DNA from: Sipunculus nudus
Taxonomy: Eukaryota; Annelida; Sipuncula; Golfingiida; Sipunculidae
Assembly: GCA_026874595.1 (NCBI GenBank)
Contig: CM049313.1
Span: 47,500,159 to 47,564,158, forward strand
DNA: 64,000 nt
Direction of reading: 5' to 3'
Under the pieces are notes generated by a model. The model did no database searches. It worked only from the letters and a program-made list of their open reading frames with translations, and was not told where the DNA came from. The first letter of the stretch is position 1, and every line of letters begins with the position of its first letter. Of this stretch, positions 47,458-60,791 are shown one piece after another. The position numbers were made by a program, and so were the translations under genes.

Positions 47458-50400
47458 TCTGATTTAAGCTGTTTCAAAAGATCTTAATGAAAAACCCATG
47501 AGGACTATCACTGAAAGAAATAATTTTTATTAGGCAAAACAGATAAGTTGGGATGCATATTGTTGCAAAAATATATCTGATATCCACATTTTCCTTATTT
47601 TCAAGTATTGCAGTTTATAGAAGAGTAAAACAAAACATAAGTACCAGTATATTTATTATAGTAGCAATGGAAATGATGAAATATTGCAATATATAAGATT
47701 CTTCATGATAAATATCCAGTTATTTAAATGTAATAAAATAAAAACAACCCTGAAATATAGCCACCTTTTCTTGCTTATTATTTTCTGTCTTGTCAGACAG
47801 TGCAGTCTGTTCCGTGATATTTTCATGGTCAAAATATTAATTAAAATATATCTCAGCCTAATTGCCATATCTGGTGCATGTACTCTGTCTACTGACGTAG
47901 GGTGTATTTATCAAGACTGATGTGTGGACGTACCTCAGATGTCCCGCACATAATTCTCATTATAACAGCATCATTATTGAAGGGTCCCTCAGGAACACTA
48001 TTAATTTTATTTTGAAATAATTTGACAGGCAACGGATGACACATGAATGGTGGTGGCATACATACGGAAATGGAGTGTCTGCAGCTTTTTGATTCAGTGA
48101 AGATATTTACAAAGCTGCAGACACACTCAATCAGAATGTCATGTCTTCTGCAAGTCAAACACATACAAGAAGCTTATTCAGAGAGAATACCATGCAAAAA
48201 TTAAAAAAAAAACGAAAGGTGAAAGGTCAGATTTACTAATTCTAATGTGGACACTGCTAGCTTGAGCACATGTGAACGTTCACTGTACCTAGTTTCATTA
48301 TTTCAAAAGAGCAAGACTCCATTCTAAGGTGTATTTTGTTTTTGTTTTTCTGTGGTCCCAGTTATAGGAAATTCAATGGAAAGATTTGTGTACACTGTCT
48401 TGAAAACTGACTGCAGATACAACATATGAAAAAATGAGTAAACTTTAATTTTATTAAACTCTGTCAGCTTTGGTGTTCATTTACATTTCATTTATATTTC
48501 TGGAATAGGGTTTGTCATAGTTTATCACAGACTTGTATTTTGTTTTAAAGAGTGTGATCCATATATTTTTCCCTATCATAGAAAACATAGGGAATTTGCA
48601 AAAAAATTCTTCACCTTATGGAAAATGATTTGCTCAAAAGAGAAAATGGTCAATCTTTTTATTTTCCTTTTCCATCCTTGAACAGCTGAGTGTATCTGGC
48701 TTGTGATGTTTAAGTCTGAGAATCTCTCTGTGTCAGGTGGCTTCAGTTCATGACAGGTCTATTTATCTTCAAACTCTGAATATTCCTACAGTGCTATACT
48801 GGCTACCATTGATTATTACAGTGACATGGCAGACGTGTATCTAGGAACAAGTCATAATAATTATTCAGAAATTTTAAAGAAAAAAAAATCAAGGAGATCT
48901 TAGGGAGGAATCAGAGAAAATTCAAGAAATACTTTCTACCCTGGCGGCGTCCTTGTATTTACCACCGTGTTTTATTTCAATCTTTCCTTTAACCAGTGCA
49001 CTTAGAGAAAACATGCAAATTGGCTGCTTTTTCTCTGATATCCTCAACACAAAGTGAACATACTCTTCATGGAGCCTGCTTTACAGATGATTTGCTGATG
49101 GGTTTAAGAAAAAATTTGGCCAATTTATGGAGCAGTATTTACACCATTGGCATTTAGAAAACCGGCTGAACTCCTGTGAATAGCTTTGAACTGTGAGGTC
49201 CTCCTTGAACATCAATATATGACCTGCCGAGAGGGTTTATCTCTTTCTGCTTGACGCTTCAGGAAATCTACCATGGGTGCTTAGATCTTGCTTTTATACC
49301 TTCATGAAACATTTTTTCCAATAAATATCTTCTTCTTGAAAGGACTTTGATGGAAATCTTGCATATAGTTTATTTATCTTATTGTATCATGATCATGTTA
49401 TGTCACAATGCCGTTAATGTATATGAGTATGAGCACTAAATTGATATTCAGTTTATTCTTATATCAAATATTAGTATTTCGTCTGGAAGCCTGTAATCTC
49501 TCAAGTCTCGAGCTTGGAGCCGAGTTAGCCACACAAATGCAACTGGCTTGGGAAAAAAAAGATGGCTGACCTTAGTAGTAAGCAGAGTTTCATGACTTGA
49601 CTCAGCTTGCAAAATGTCAGCTGGCTTAAAGTGACCAGAAAGCCTAATCATTTGACAATGATACATAGTAACATTAAATGTTACAAAAAATCCATTTTAT
49701 TTAAACAAGTTATCTACATTGCATGTGACATATTGTATCCATATTACATTTTACTTGTTTGTGATTAAATATCGTGAGTATAGATTATCCCGGTGGTTTA
49801 ACTCATAAGCCAACATTTTCATACTTAAACAGTCACATCATTTCCCGTGAGCTACAAGAAACAAATTTAAAGGAAAAAACAATCCTGAACATGTTTTGGG
49901 CCTTTTTAATTGTAAAAAATCTATTTATTTTTTGTATTATTTTTTGAGCTGCACAAAATCGGCACACATTTGCTTAATGTAATATCTGTGGTGCCTCCTG
50001 ATAAATTTGGCTGGCTCAACTTAATCTTAACTAGGGTGGCTGCGTAAATTGTTCGGTGGCACCTCACTCTGCTCAAGACTGTATTGGCTGCAGGATGAAT
50101 TGAAATAGAACATTTAACCATACAAATTTTCCACTGATCATGATACAGTAGAGCGCTGTCACATCAAACACATCAAATGAATTTTTGTAATAACGAGTCA
50201 AAAAGGCCTGCAGTCAGGTGGTGAAGCTGAGTGGTGACCCTAATTAATTAGTTCTGGGCTGTTGCTGTCATTAGGTCAAAGGTGTGATAACTACAGCTGG
50301 TCATGCAACGCCAGGCTCGGTATACCCCTGAAGTGGCTGAGCAGTTTATCAGAGAGTACTTGTGTATTATCAACCATATCTTGTTTGTACTCAAGCAAGC

Positions 50401-53176
50401 ATAGTTCATCAGCTTGCGATGGGATGTCAGGCCAGACAACTTGGCAGTTTACTTGCAAGAGTATCAGTGTGGTATCTGTCGCTTATCACTTGTGCTCAAG
50501 TAGGTATAGATGTGAGGCCATAGCATGTTGGCTTGGCCATACAATTCATTCCGAGATGGCTATTGTGTCACTTACTTAAACTTGCTGTTTTTTATCTTAT
50601 TCATCATTTCAATTTTAATGTTAAGTTGAACACCAATGAATATGATCTCCTTGCTGTCACTTGCCAGAGATATGGAGTCAGAGAAAAGAAAATATACAGC
50701 ATTATGCGTGTGCCAAACTTGCGCCGCCTGCAGGCTGTATAAGAAACCAACTGAGCTACAATTTTAGTGATGTCATTTGACCTTTCCCTCCAGTGAATTT
50801 GTTGGAAAAAGTGGCACGCAAGTGTCCTTAAAACAGGGTAAAAGCAGTTTTACCTATCAAACTCAGCAATAAATCCGATATTTTATAAGTTAATTCCAGT
50901 CGTAAATTACTCGGGTCATAAAGAAACATGTTGTTCCCACAGTAATATTGCGTTAAGTTAATCATTAACTTTAGTATGAAATTGGCCCTTAGACCCCTGA
51001 CAGAATTTCCGAAAATTCTTTTTACAAAAGAAAAGCTTGTCCCCCCCACTTTCGGAAAAACAGCTCTCTACTGTTTCTGTTAGTCAATTTTTACATCCTG
51101 TGCAGCTTTTCACTGCATATAATCTCTTAAATCACCACTTTAATACAGCTTATGTATAAAAAAAAGATCATATGAGAAACCAGTATTTGAAAATTTAATT
51201 GAAGATGAAAATATAAGACTGCATACTGCTTTTGGGACTTATCTATGAAATTTATGGCTAAGATGATCAAATGTGTAACAACTCACATGTTTTAGTATGT
51301 GATGTCACCTGTGGTAGGTTTGTAAATGTAATTTTGACTTATTAAATTAAGTTTAATTTAAGGCTCATTTCTGTGGTGGACTATAAATAATTGGATCTAT
51401 TGTCTTTTATCATTGTGGGCAAGAACCAGCTTTTCTGCATTAAATCACTACTTGTACTCGATATACTCTCCATTTTTATCACAGATATATTAAGGGTTTA
51501 CATCCTTTACCAAATTCACATGTAAGGAATACAAATACTTCGGTTTTTAAAAAAAAGTGACAAACGGGCAAAATATAATGTAAAATTGTAACAATCAACT
51601 TCTTTACTAAGTAAAGTATTTTGAATTTTTTGTATGTTTTCTTCAAATTTGCTGCCTTGGAAATGAATGCTGTAGCTAGTTGCCAGATAAAAGAGCTCCA
51701 ATTTAAAATTTCCACCATAGAAAAGGGACAGATAAACCAGGGGACAATTGAACTCCCCTCAATATGAGCAGGGCATGCCTTTGTATCTGCTGATACCAAT
51801 ATGTGTTATGCAAAATGCTAAAATGCAAATCAGTTTGCATCAAGGTATTAATACATTTAAACATTGAATGAACCTCTGATGTTCTACCAAGATTTCAGCA
51901 TTATATCTGTGCATGAAGTACTGGCATGGTGTGAACTAGGTGCCTAATACTTTAACCACTATACTATATCTTAGCTAGCTACCTTAGCTATGAATACCTG
52001 ACTCAGTAGGCATTTATAATGTACCACTAAGCCTACTTGAGTCATGTCACAAGCCATACTGGAAAATGCACTGCAAAGGCCATCCATTTGATTTCATCAG
52101 TCTCATGGAAAACAGCCAGTAATCTTAACATTAGCCCATTAGTGATGAATTGACACAAAAGGATACATGTGAACTCGCAACACAATGTGAGAAGCCATCT
52201 CTATGGTATGAGCCATTTCCTGTGTGGTGAACAGTTTTGCTATCATCCAATAACGCATGCAAACTATGCTTTGATTCAGAAATTAAATAAACATGGAGGG
52301 GATTTACCAATATGCTGAGTTATAACCAAATTTTTCTTGCAACTGGTAGGGGTATTAAGAAAGTATAAAACGGCTTACAATTTCCCTGATATGTCAAAAG
52401 ACAGCAGACATATAGGCCATGATCAAGGCCAAAAAAAATGACAAAAATATTTGCATCCTCATCCAGCAAACCAGTGGAGTCCTTGATACAAGATGTTAAG
52501 GCACTCTGACTCATAGTCTGACCCTGGTCCTAGACTCTCTAATGTAAGATCTCTAGAGACTGAACTTGCACTTCATCCTACCCTAGGCAGGTCATGTACA
52601 GTGGAGAACTTTTCTCTGTTGATGCATAATTGAACACCTTCAGGCGGTAGTCCTTGCTTGAAAACATGGTCTTTTTCTGTTTTTCTCTCTGTATTTAGCT
52701 CTCAATGTGTATTATGTAGTCATCTTTATTTGTCTGCCTGTTTCATTATCTTTCTGTTATTATTTTGCATTTTAAGTTGGGCAGTAACCATTATGATCAG
52801 AATATATGATTTTATGAAAGTTATTCATAAGTATGAAGCTTTTTCTGACATTTTTCCTCCTTTACCTGGTTGCAATTGTTGTTTCGTACCTTTGTCCACT
52901 TATCATTATTTCATTTCAAAATTACAATTTTTAAGTTACATTTTTTAAAGTTAAGTTCAAATAAAAAAAAATTGTGTTTTAACACATGTTTCAGCATGGT
53001 GCCCAGAGGTACCTTGTATATGCATACATTGGAATATATAATTTTTTATTCAGAAACTTTATTAAGATGTTTAAAAATGAAGATTAAAATCAGTTTTTAT
53101 TGGAAAACCCAGAGTTTCATTTTAGAACTCAGGTTTCAGAATAGATACATATCAAGTCCCAGAGCAACAGTTCATT
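47458..53176. other. Large stretch without recognised features
   Basis: 5.7 kb of AT-rich DNA with only short, overlapping frames on both strands (for example 50262-50579 and 51479-51799). One small hairpin is listed separately. I see no splice-supported exon, tRNA or transposon terminus, but single small exons could be missed by eye. Confidence 0.4.
48073..48128 (+). other. Stem-loop with 14-16 bp arms
   Basis: GAGTGTCTGCAGCTTT pairs with AAAGCTGCAGACAC(AC)TC around a ~22-base loop; a 2-base bulge is the only defect. Length of about 56 nt is at the small end of animal pre-miRNA hairpins. No seed or expression evidence is available. Confidence 0.4.
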
Positions 53177-53480
53177 ATAATATTAAAGGGACCTATTCTA
53201 ATATCTGACATGTATTAGCTAAAGATAATCAATCCCTTGAACCTGATATATAAATTGGCCAGAAAACACTAACCCCACCACACACACAGGCTGTTTTTGT
53301 TTATATAAACATATGCATTTATGTTATATGCAAAAATAATCCAAACACAATCAACAAGGACATCAAGCAGCAAAATAAATCAGAATTTTGCAGAGGGCAT
53401 TTTGCAACTAGCGACCATTCAACTTCCACATGTAGGCAGCTATAACCTTCTTAGGTTACATGGTTTTTAATGGCTGCATG
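53177..53480 (+). repeat. Dispersed repeat K, copy 2
   Basis: Partner of 22690-23060: ATTAAAGGGACCTATTCTAA at the left, GGCCAGAAAACACT...CACACACAGGC, CCAAACACAATCAACAAGGAC and TTTTGCAGAGGGCATTTTGC. Boundaries unresolved. Confidence 0.5.
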
Positions 53481-54370
53481 TCAACATTGATGTGTTTACT
53501 AACAGCTTGTGGGCATACAAGCTCATACATCCGTCACAGAGGCGTTATCAAATGAATTTCTTAGAGCTCATTTTTATGTACAAAGTGATAGCCAGAAATA
53601 ACAAGTTCTACAGAAATGGTAGGTGGATAGCTAGCTTTAAGAAAAAACTGTAACAGTTCTTACAGATGTTTATCAGACAGTTTTGAGAGCTTAAATAAGG
53701 TTGCTTGAGGAGAATTACCAAACAATCTTGCAGGTTGCAAGTGGTGTTGTACCTAAAGGCAAATCCAGTGGAAGATTATTTCCGTGAGAATCCTAATAAA
53801 GATGTGTGTTTTTGAACATTTTGCTGAAGGATATTAGAAATCTACAGGATATTGGATACCTTGCTGTGCTTGCTGTGGCTTCTGCAGCACAGCACCATAC
53901 TATAGCTGGCTTCGTATTCAGGGTAGTCAGATATTGCTAAATTTCACTGTTTCAGTGTTTGGTGAGACTTCCATTTTTTATGCTGTTTCAGCATATTAGT
54001 AATATATAAAGAATTAATCCAAAATGTAAATGTAAATTTTATTTGACATATACTCAGATGCATATAGTATAAAACCTCTATTCCTGTTTAGCATATTATA
54101 CCAGAGACAAAGAAAAAAAGACAGAATATTGGTTATGATTAAATTATGTTGTTTGAGACTCCATATGTGAGTTTGATTTTACCATACTTTTATGTCCAAC
54201 TGGCCTGACTGCCTGACGTATTTATATAAAATGGTTGTAGTTCAGTATGAACAATAAGTGACAGTCATCAATCCAGGATTTGTAGGTCCTGCTGGAGGAT
54301 ATTAGAATTCTGGAGGATATTGGAAGTCCGCTAGATGCTGAGAGCTGAAGCTGCCAGTGCTGCTAAACAG
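53481..54370. repeat. Region with two related ~75-bp segments
   Basis: Segments at about 53822-53895 and 54289-54365 share TGCTG.AGGATATTAGAA.TCT, ACAGGATATTGGA-type sequence and CTG..GCTGCAG...GCTGC at 467-bp spacing. Each contains an internal direct repeat of GGATATT. The rest of the interval is unassigned. Confidence 0.4.
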
Positions 54371-55756
54371 CATGGGATGTCTTCTCTAGCAGCACTGTTA
54401 CATAACTGTGATGCTGATTAAATATAAGGGAGCTGAGCAGGTCATGTGCTGGAAGTCTGAATTGGGTCTGCATGGTCACTGGCTTAATAGCAATACTGTA
54501 ACAATTTGTTGCCGTTGCAACCCAGAAATTCCTGCTCATGTAGAGGGGTTGATTATATAACAGCTTGATATATTCATGTAAATAATCATGAACAAAGGAG
54601 ATTTTAGTAAAATTAATAAGAATTAAATGAAAAATATAAAATAAGAAACAAAGACATAAGGGAAGATTTTTCAAGAATGGGTGCAGCTATCATGACAAAA
54701 TTTTGCTGACATATTGATCATGTGAAATTCAGAAGTGCCGCAAAGGTATAGATGAATGATTATAAGCTTTGCATATCTTGAGTTTATAATGGCTTTAGAT
54801 ATATTGAGTTTCCTAGTTGGAGGTTCTTGTTAGGCATGTTCTGAGCTGTGTGCCTTATAATTGATGTACTGCTTTGTATCTGTGGATGCTGTTGCTCTTT
54901 GTTCTCATCATATTATCTTCTTGAATTGACTCTCTGCTTGGGTTGGTGGCATCTTCATCTTTGGTTCCAATCAAAATTTTAAACATCTTGGGAGCGCCAA
55001 CTTGGAAGTAGCAACAAAAAACATTCTTTCCCTCTGATGGGTATATATTGCGGTATTTCAATATGAATAGGGACATAATCAGTGTATGCATGCTCAAGGA
55101 TTCTCTGTCATATGGCAGTATTGGTGTATTCTGTCACACAGTTGCCTGACATGTGGTGAAGACAGTCATGTGTGAAAAAGCATGATTTATCTGCATGGTT
55201 TGTAAACAATAGCCCATCATTTGTCTTAACAAGACTCATATTAGGCAAAAAAAAAAAAAATAAAAGGTATGGTTCTCGGACACTGCCTGCATCAGTTTTA
55301 AACTCCCACATCAAAAATTTTTATTTTGATTTTCAATAGAAACTTACCAATTTTGAGCTGCAGCGGCTTTGACATTTCTTTCAAGAAGAAAAATCATACA
55401 ATTTCCTTTGTTATGTATTGCTTTTACTTGTGTAGCAAAAAAAAATCTGTTCTTTTCATGCTTTTCCCTTATCATTTGACATTTTTATGGAAACATACCA
55501 AAAATTTAAAAATAAAAAAAACGCCGGCCTGCATTGATTTCTGAAAAAAAGTGCCTGAAAACCATACCTTTTCTTTATTTTGACCTTACTTTCCAATAAT
55601 TTTCTGTGTTTTTAGAAGGCAAGTAATTGAAACTGGTAACTTTGTTGTTCTGAAAAAAAACTGAAGTTCAATTCTTTTCCTTTCCTTTTTTAAATTCTTA
55701 CTTAAACAGGAGACAAGACAAAAACATTTACTTTATCCATAAAATGTTGATATATA
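54371..55756. other. Unassigned AT-rich DNA
   Basis: Several A-runs, including one of 14 near 55248. No gene or repeat end recognised. Confidence 0.4.
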
Positions 55757-56534
55757 CAGTGAAACCTCGTTGTGTCAAACTCGATTCAGTCGAATTCCAG
55801 CATGTGTCAAAGTCGAATGAGGGTCCCCTGCAACAGTTAAAACCTTACAAATTTAACTCCGCTTGTGTTGAAGTCAGATGTGTTGAAAACCCTGATGTGT
55901 TGAGGTCTTTTGTTGGTCCACAGCAAATATTTCTATCACTTAACTCGAAGTCATGTTTGGATAACAGTTGTGCACGGCCCATCAATCATGATTGAGCCGT
56001 GATGACCAGTCATAATTACTTAATACCGACAAGGCTCTAACTCTTCAAGCGTGATGGGTCTATACAAACATACAAAAATAAAGGGAGGAAGATGAGATCT
56101 ATATCAGACTGACTCTTATTTACAAAAGAGTACATTATACTGTATTAGTACTGCTTTACTTTTATATCGTTTGTGTCCTATTGCTATGGGGTCGTGGCCT
56201 GCTAGGCTGCTTAGCATAAGCTCCATGTAAGGACTATACAAACCTCTTTCAATCTCTCTCTTAGTTTTCTGTTTCAGTTTGCAATTCTATGACGCTAAAA
56301 GATATTGTTTCAACAAAATAAAAGAATGAAAAGAAATAATAATAAGAAATCCAAAGGATTCATGCAAACATTTGTGAGAACTATATAATATAGGCCCTAT
56401 ACATGTGCAGTATTTATCAATAATAATCACAGCTGAAGAAGGTTGAATATAATGAACACTGGATTTCTCGAACTCCGGTTGTGTCGAAGTAAATTCACCA
56501 GTCCCTTCCACTTCGACACAACAAGGTTTCACTG
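55757..56534. mobile_element. Tigger/pogo-like MITE
   Basis: Terminal inverted repeats CAGTGAAACCTCGTTGTGTC (left) and GACACAACAAGGTTTCACTG (right), 20 bp and identical, flanked by TA on both sides. CAGT(A/G)AAACCTCG ends and TA targets are characteristic of Tc1/mariner, pogo/Tigger-type elements. Internal GTCGAA-type repeats mirror the ends. 778 bp, no transposase frame. Confidence 0.8.
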
Positions 56535-57204
56535 TATTTATATTGTATATCATAATTGTGGAGTGTGGTGGATTGAATAGGCTCTAATGAGTGCATTGCA
56601 CTCGCGACACAAATATAACCTAGTGTTCTTTACTCACCAAATGTGAACGATACATGGGGAAATCATATCTACCTGTCCTAATTGCTTCCAAGTTTTAAAC
56701 CAGCCAAATAATGCGTGATATAAAATGCCTGTTTTGTCCTACAAGGCTTGTTGTTGTTTTCTGAAGTGCATACTAATCCAGTTTAAAAATGATAAAATAG
56801 CTTGATAAAGGCAGCAACTATTAATTCCACAATATAATTGCATGTATTTGTATATGTGATATACTGCTTTAATAATCAACTTTAATAACAGGTAGTGGCC
56901 TTGACCACCATCAGTGTCCATCATTACCCTTATATTTTTATGTTTCATGTCATGTACATGATGTGGTTGTTGGATCTGCAATAATTATAAAATCAAATTC
57001 AGAGTTACCTGGACCATATTCATATATAGCCATCATCAAAAGCAACCAGATGCCGCGAGAATCAACAACAATTATCAAACGTGGGGTTATAGGTATCATT
57101 GTTGGTAAGGCTTTTACTATCATTCCTCTGTATGTGACTGATAGGGACCCATGGCCATGCAAGGTTCACAGTTACTGAGGGTTAGCTTTGTGAATAAGGA
57201 TATC
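56535..57204. other. Unassigned DNA
   Basis: Nothing recognised; overlapping frames on both strands at 56950-57178 are mutual shadows. Confidence 0.4.
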
Positions 57205-57445
57205 TTTCAAATTACTTATTCTCCTTAATATAGATGAGAGGACAAAGCTTAATTATCTAAATTGGAGTCATAACCTTGAGTGGGACAGCGTCCTTCACCT
57301 TGTGTTGGGCTATATTGAGAAGAACACAATTGATCAAATTTCTTTTTGGATCAAGTCATTGATTACTTTTTTAAATATTTTGTTTTCACTCACCTTGACT
57401 GTAGCATTACCTTTTGCACAAGACTCATGGTGCCACCTATGATTT
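57205..57445 (+). mobile_element. Family D-like fragment
   Basis: Diverged unit similar to D1: GGAGTCATAACCTTGAGTGG...GTCCTTCACCTTG corresponds to GAGGTCATGACCTTGTCTAGG..GTCCTTGACCTTG. Ends in a GGTGCCACCTATG variant palindrome. Confidence 0.5.
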
Positions 57446-57532
57446 CCTCATTTGAGTTAAGTTTGTATGAAAGATTAGATTTCTTTTGAATGTAATGGCT
57501 TCGTGGTTGTCATGCAATGTGATATGCTCATT

Positions 57533-58432
57533 GTATCCCCAGACAAAGTCGGGGGATACTATGTTTTCATGACGTTCCTGCCGCGGCCGCCACATATAAA
57601 CCTTGTTGGCGCAAAAACTCAAAAAATTTTTCACGGATCTTTACCAAACTTAATTTATGTATAGATATGGGTGAGAGGGTGACGTCTATTTAAAATGAGG
57701 TCATGACCTTGTCTAGGAGAGTGTCCTTGACCTTGAATAGGTCCAATTTTGGGGAAGATCTAACAAAAATTCTTAAATATCTCAAGAAATCTTGCATGGA
57801 TTGATCCCAAAATCAAGTTGATTGAAGATTATGGATAGGGTTGTCATGTTCTAGAAACTGGTGGCGCCACCTATTATTCTTTATTTGTTTTTGTGCCTTT
57901 TAATACCCCCAAAATTGCCACTTGACAGTACTGTGAGCATTTTAAGTCAAAAACTAATGGACAGGTTTCTTTTCTATTATGCATATACATAGATATGGGG
58001 TATGTTATGATGTTTATTTAAATTAGGGTCATGACCTTTCCTTTGAGAGTGGCCTTGACCTTGAATATTCCCATATTTGGTGAAATTCACACAAATTCTT
58101 TAATATCTTAGTAAGGGATACATGGAATGATCCAACAATCAAATTAACCGAAGATCTTGGATAGCTTTGTCTTTTACAGAAGACAGGTGGCGCCACCTTG
58201 TGTCATTTTCTTGTTAAAGTGATATTAATGCGACAACTTTGTAAAAATTTGAGGTACAGTCACCAAACCCACAGGTTTGATGCATCTTATCAACGGCTAG
58301 GTCAAGTTCAAACATGGATGACCTTGATGCATTGTTTCAAGGTCACAGCGGCGTTTATGCTAAAATGATGGGGGGAAGGGGGGTTAATTGTTTGGGAATT
58401 CTATGGCACCTGAGGTGCCAAGAAATATCTAG
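57533..58432 (+). mobile_element. Family D Helentron-like element, complete (D1)
   Basis: 5' hairpin GTATCCCCAGACAAAGTCGG...GGGGATAC. Two or more ~300-bp units carry TCATGACCTT, GTCCTTGACCTTGAATA and GGTGGCGCCACCT (57861 and 58189). The 3' end has a G-rich run, the perfect hairpin GGCACCTGAGGTGCC (58405-58419), AAGAAATAT and CTAG|TTT. No coding capacity. Confidence 0.75.
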
Positions 58433-58479
58433 TTTAACTTGGTAATATAAGCTTGCATCACCTGTTGCACAAAGCTTGT

Positions 58480-59040
58480 CACTGTTTCGGAGCCACTATA
58501 GAACGCGGGCTTCGCTTGTATTGAGGAACATATAAATAAAATTGTCACCTCTCATTCCCTATTTTAACTCCTACTTTTCCCTGTAGATGTCCCTACACTC
58601 CACTCTTCTAACATAAACAACTACTAAGCATCAGAAGCGTCTGAATCGGGAATCGAACCTACGATCTCTAGACCAGGAGCCCTACACGCTACTAAGTGAG
58701 CCGTGAAGACGAGATACCAGCAGGAGCAAGTTTTGTTAATTTATATCTGCGATTAAAGAGGCATCTATCGCGAAAATGGGAAACCATTTAGTATTTTAAC
58801 AGGAAAATTAAACTTTAGGTGGGGGCTCCGCCCCCACGACCCCGTTCAGACGGGGAACCCAGGTTCCCCGGACCCCTCCTCCTCTAATATAATAAACTCC
58901 AGCTATGAGCAAAATTAAATACGGGAATTCTGAGGAAAATGATATGTATCGGCCTTTTCTAGGAAACAATTTATCATGCGACACCCGTTTTACCGGCGGT
59001 AGGCTGAAGCCCGGTTTCTATAGTTCTGCCACTGTTTCTA
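58480..59040 (-). mobile_element. Composite element with tRNA-like SINE head
   Basis: Outer inverted similarity: CCACTATAGAACGCGGGCTTCG (left) resembles the inverse of GAAGCCCGGTTTCTATAGTTCTG-type sequence (right, about 59000-59030). Inside on the minus strand lies a tRNA-like A box (GGCTCACTTAGTAGCGTG) and B box (GGTTCGATTCC). Also contains two perfect GC-rich hairpins (58819-58837 and 58852-58869). Whether it is one mobile element or a SINE inside another repeat is unresolved. Confidence 0.4.
58644..58716 (-). pseudogene. tRNA-like sequence (polymerase III A and B boxes)
   Basis: Minus-strand order is A box, GGGCTCCTGG, CTAGAGATC, then B box GGTTCGATTCC with TTCAGAC at the acceptor position. 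The T-stem and acceptor have several mismatches and no clean anticodon arm forms. It is a degenerate tRNA-derived promoter, not a working tRNA. Confidence 0.5.
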
Positions 59041-60786
59041 CTATAATTCCTTTTAGAATTTTAATGATTTAGGTTAAACTGGATTGGCATAATGATTTGT
59101 TCTGATATTCTAGCCACCTATCAATAATAATTTTATATCTGCAATATCTATTGAAGAGCTTAAATTAAATTTACTTGTGAAAAAAAAATAATTAAATAAT
59201 GATGTGAAATTTTGAAATTCAGGGCTGTATATGTGGATGGTCTTAATGGAAAAAAAAGAGCACAAACATACCTTTTAATTTATTTGGTTTACATAAATAT
59301 TGGGGAGGACCTGAGGCTGGGAAATTGTGTGAACTTTCAAACTGTCTGTATATATGTTATTGCCATGCTTCTTAGTCATAAAAAAAAGAATATAATCAGT
59401 GGAAACTCTGTCACAAGACACCCTTGAGTAGTTAAGCTCAGCTACAATCTCAAACCAGCAATAGTAAAAACATGTACAACTGTGCTTCAGGATGTAGATT
59501 TGCATATAAACTGTATGCATAGGTAAGAGTGTATCTGCATTGTAAAAAAAATTGTGAAAATATTTTTTTTCTTTGATTTTATTTTGCTTCAATATATGGA
59601 AATTTGAGGTAAAAAAAACCCCATAAAACCAATGACATTTATGATAAACAAGGTAATGTCGGAGACGTCAAACCCCTTGCCAGGATGAAACTTTGTTATA
59701 TAGGTCTGCACACCTGTCACGGTTCAACAATCCCACCCCATGTCATCCCCAGTACAAAGCCACCTGCTAATACCTATCAATAGCTCTATACAATGAAATA
59801 GCCTTAACAATGAGACAGAATCCTTTGTATTGAAATTTTTTCACATTGATCCTGAATAACTCCAAAATTTACTGGATTGTTCCTTGGATTGTTTACCAAC
59901 CCTTCACAAAATTTCAGCAAATTCTGTTCTGAACTTTTGGCATAAATCTGCTGACATATGAAACTGAGAGTAATGTATAATACCTCTGGCCTTCTGGTGG
60001 AAATATTTAAAAAAATAATCCTTGCTAGTAGTAATATAAGTGAGTCAGTAGTACATGGGAGATAAAGGAGGTTCTGTTTTCTTTATCAACAAATCTGAGA
60101 GAGTATTGATTGTTCCAATGAACAATGAAGCATTGTGTATCATTGTTTACCGGGACAAGGGATTGTGCTTCTCAGCTGAAACTTGGTTGTCATGACGGTG
60201 TTGTTCTGCATGCATTACCATGCCAACATGGATAGACCAATAGGCATCAGCAGCACAATATGTTTCTTTATGTCTCCATTGATCTCATTATCAAGTTTAC
60301 AGATAGTCTCATATTGAGCAGTTTATAACTTAATTAAAAAAATAGATAATTATCACAAAGGAAAATCTTCTGTTATAACTCTGCAGTGTTGTCATAACAA
60401 AGAGTAATTCAGCATGTTTAAGGTGTAATACTTTCCATGAATGATAACAGGTGGCAGCACAAACCAAGCATTGCTCTTACTCACAATCCAATCAGGTCTC
60501 ACTTCTTTATACAGGGTTCAACATTAACTTTTGAAAGTACTTGCCCATTAGGGCAACTGATTGCTATCTTTTACATGTCCTACGTGAATATTTACAAATA
60601 AATCATTTTAAGCTTTACCAACTATGCCATTTCTGTAAACTTATATCTACCTGTATAACATGGAAATGGGCAAATCTAAGCATGAGTGCTTGCACCAAAA
60701 TCCTTTTGATACAATCTTTGTATACTGTATGTTAATTGCATATTTTTGTATCAATAAAATCTTTCTAAAACAAAATCAAACAAACA
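59041..60786. other. Unassigned AT-rich DNA
   Basis: No exon, RNA gene or repeat end recognised. Overlapping frames at 59212-59592 are on opposite strands and low complexity. Confidence 0.4.
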
Positions 60787-60791
60787 TTTTT

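Noticed and set aside
51479-51799. 106-codon minus-strand frame.
   Set aside because: Low-complexity, Lys/Phe/Leu-rich in its second half, overlapped by another frame, and without repeat or exon context.
52658-53208. Overlapping 96- and 112-codon frames rich in Phe, Ser and Leu.
   Set aside because: They overlap each other in different frames and reflect T-rich composition; the second runs into repeat K.
58644-58716. A functional tRNA gene.
   Set aside because: A and B boxes are present but the T-stem and acceptor stem have mismatches and no clean anticodon arm forms; kept only as tRNA-like.
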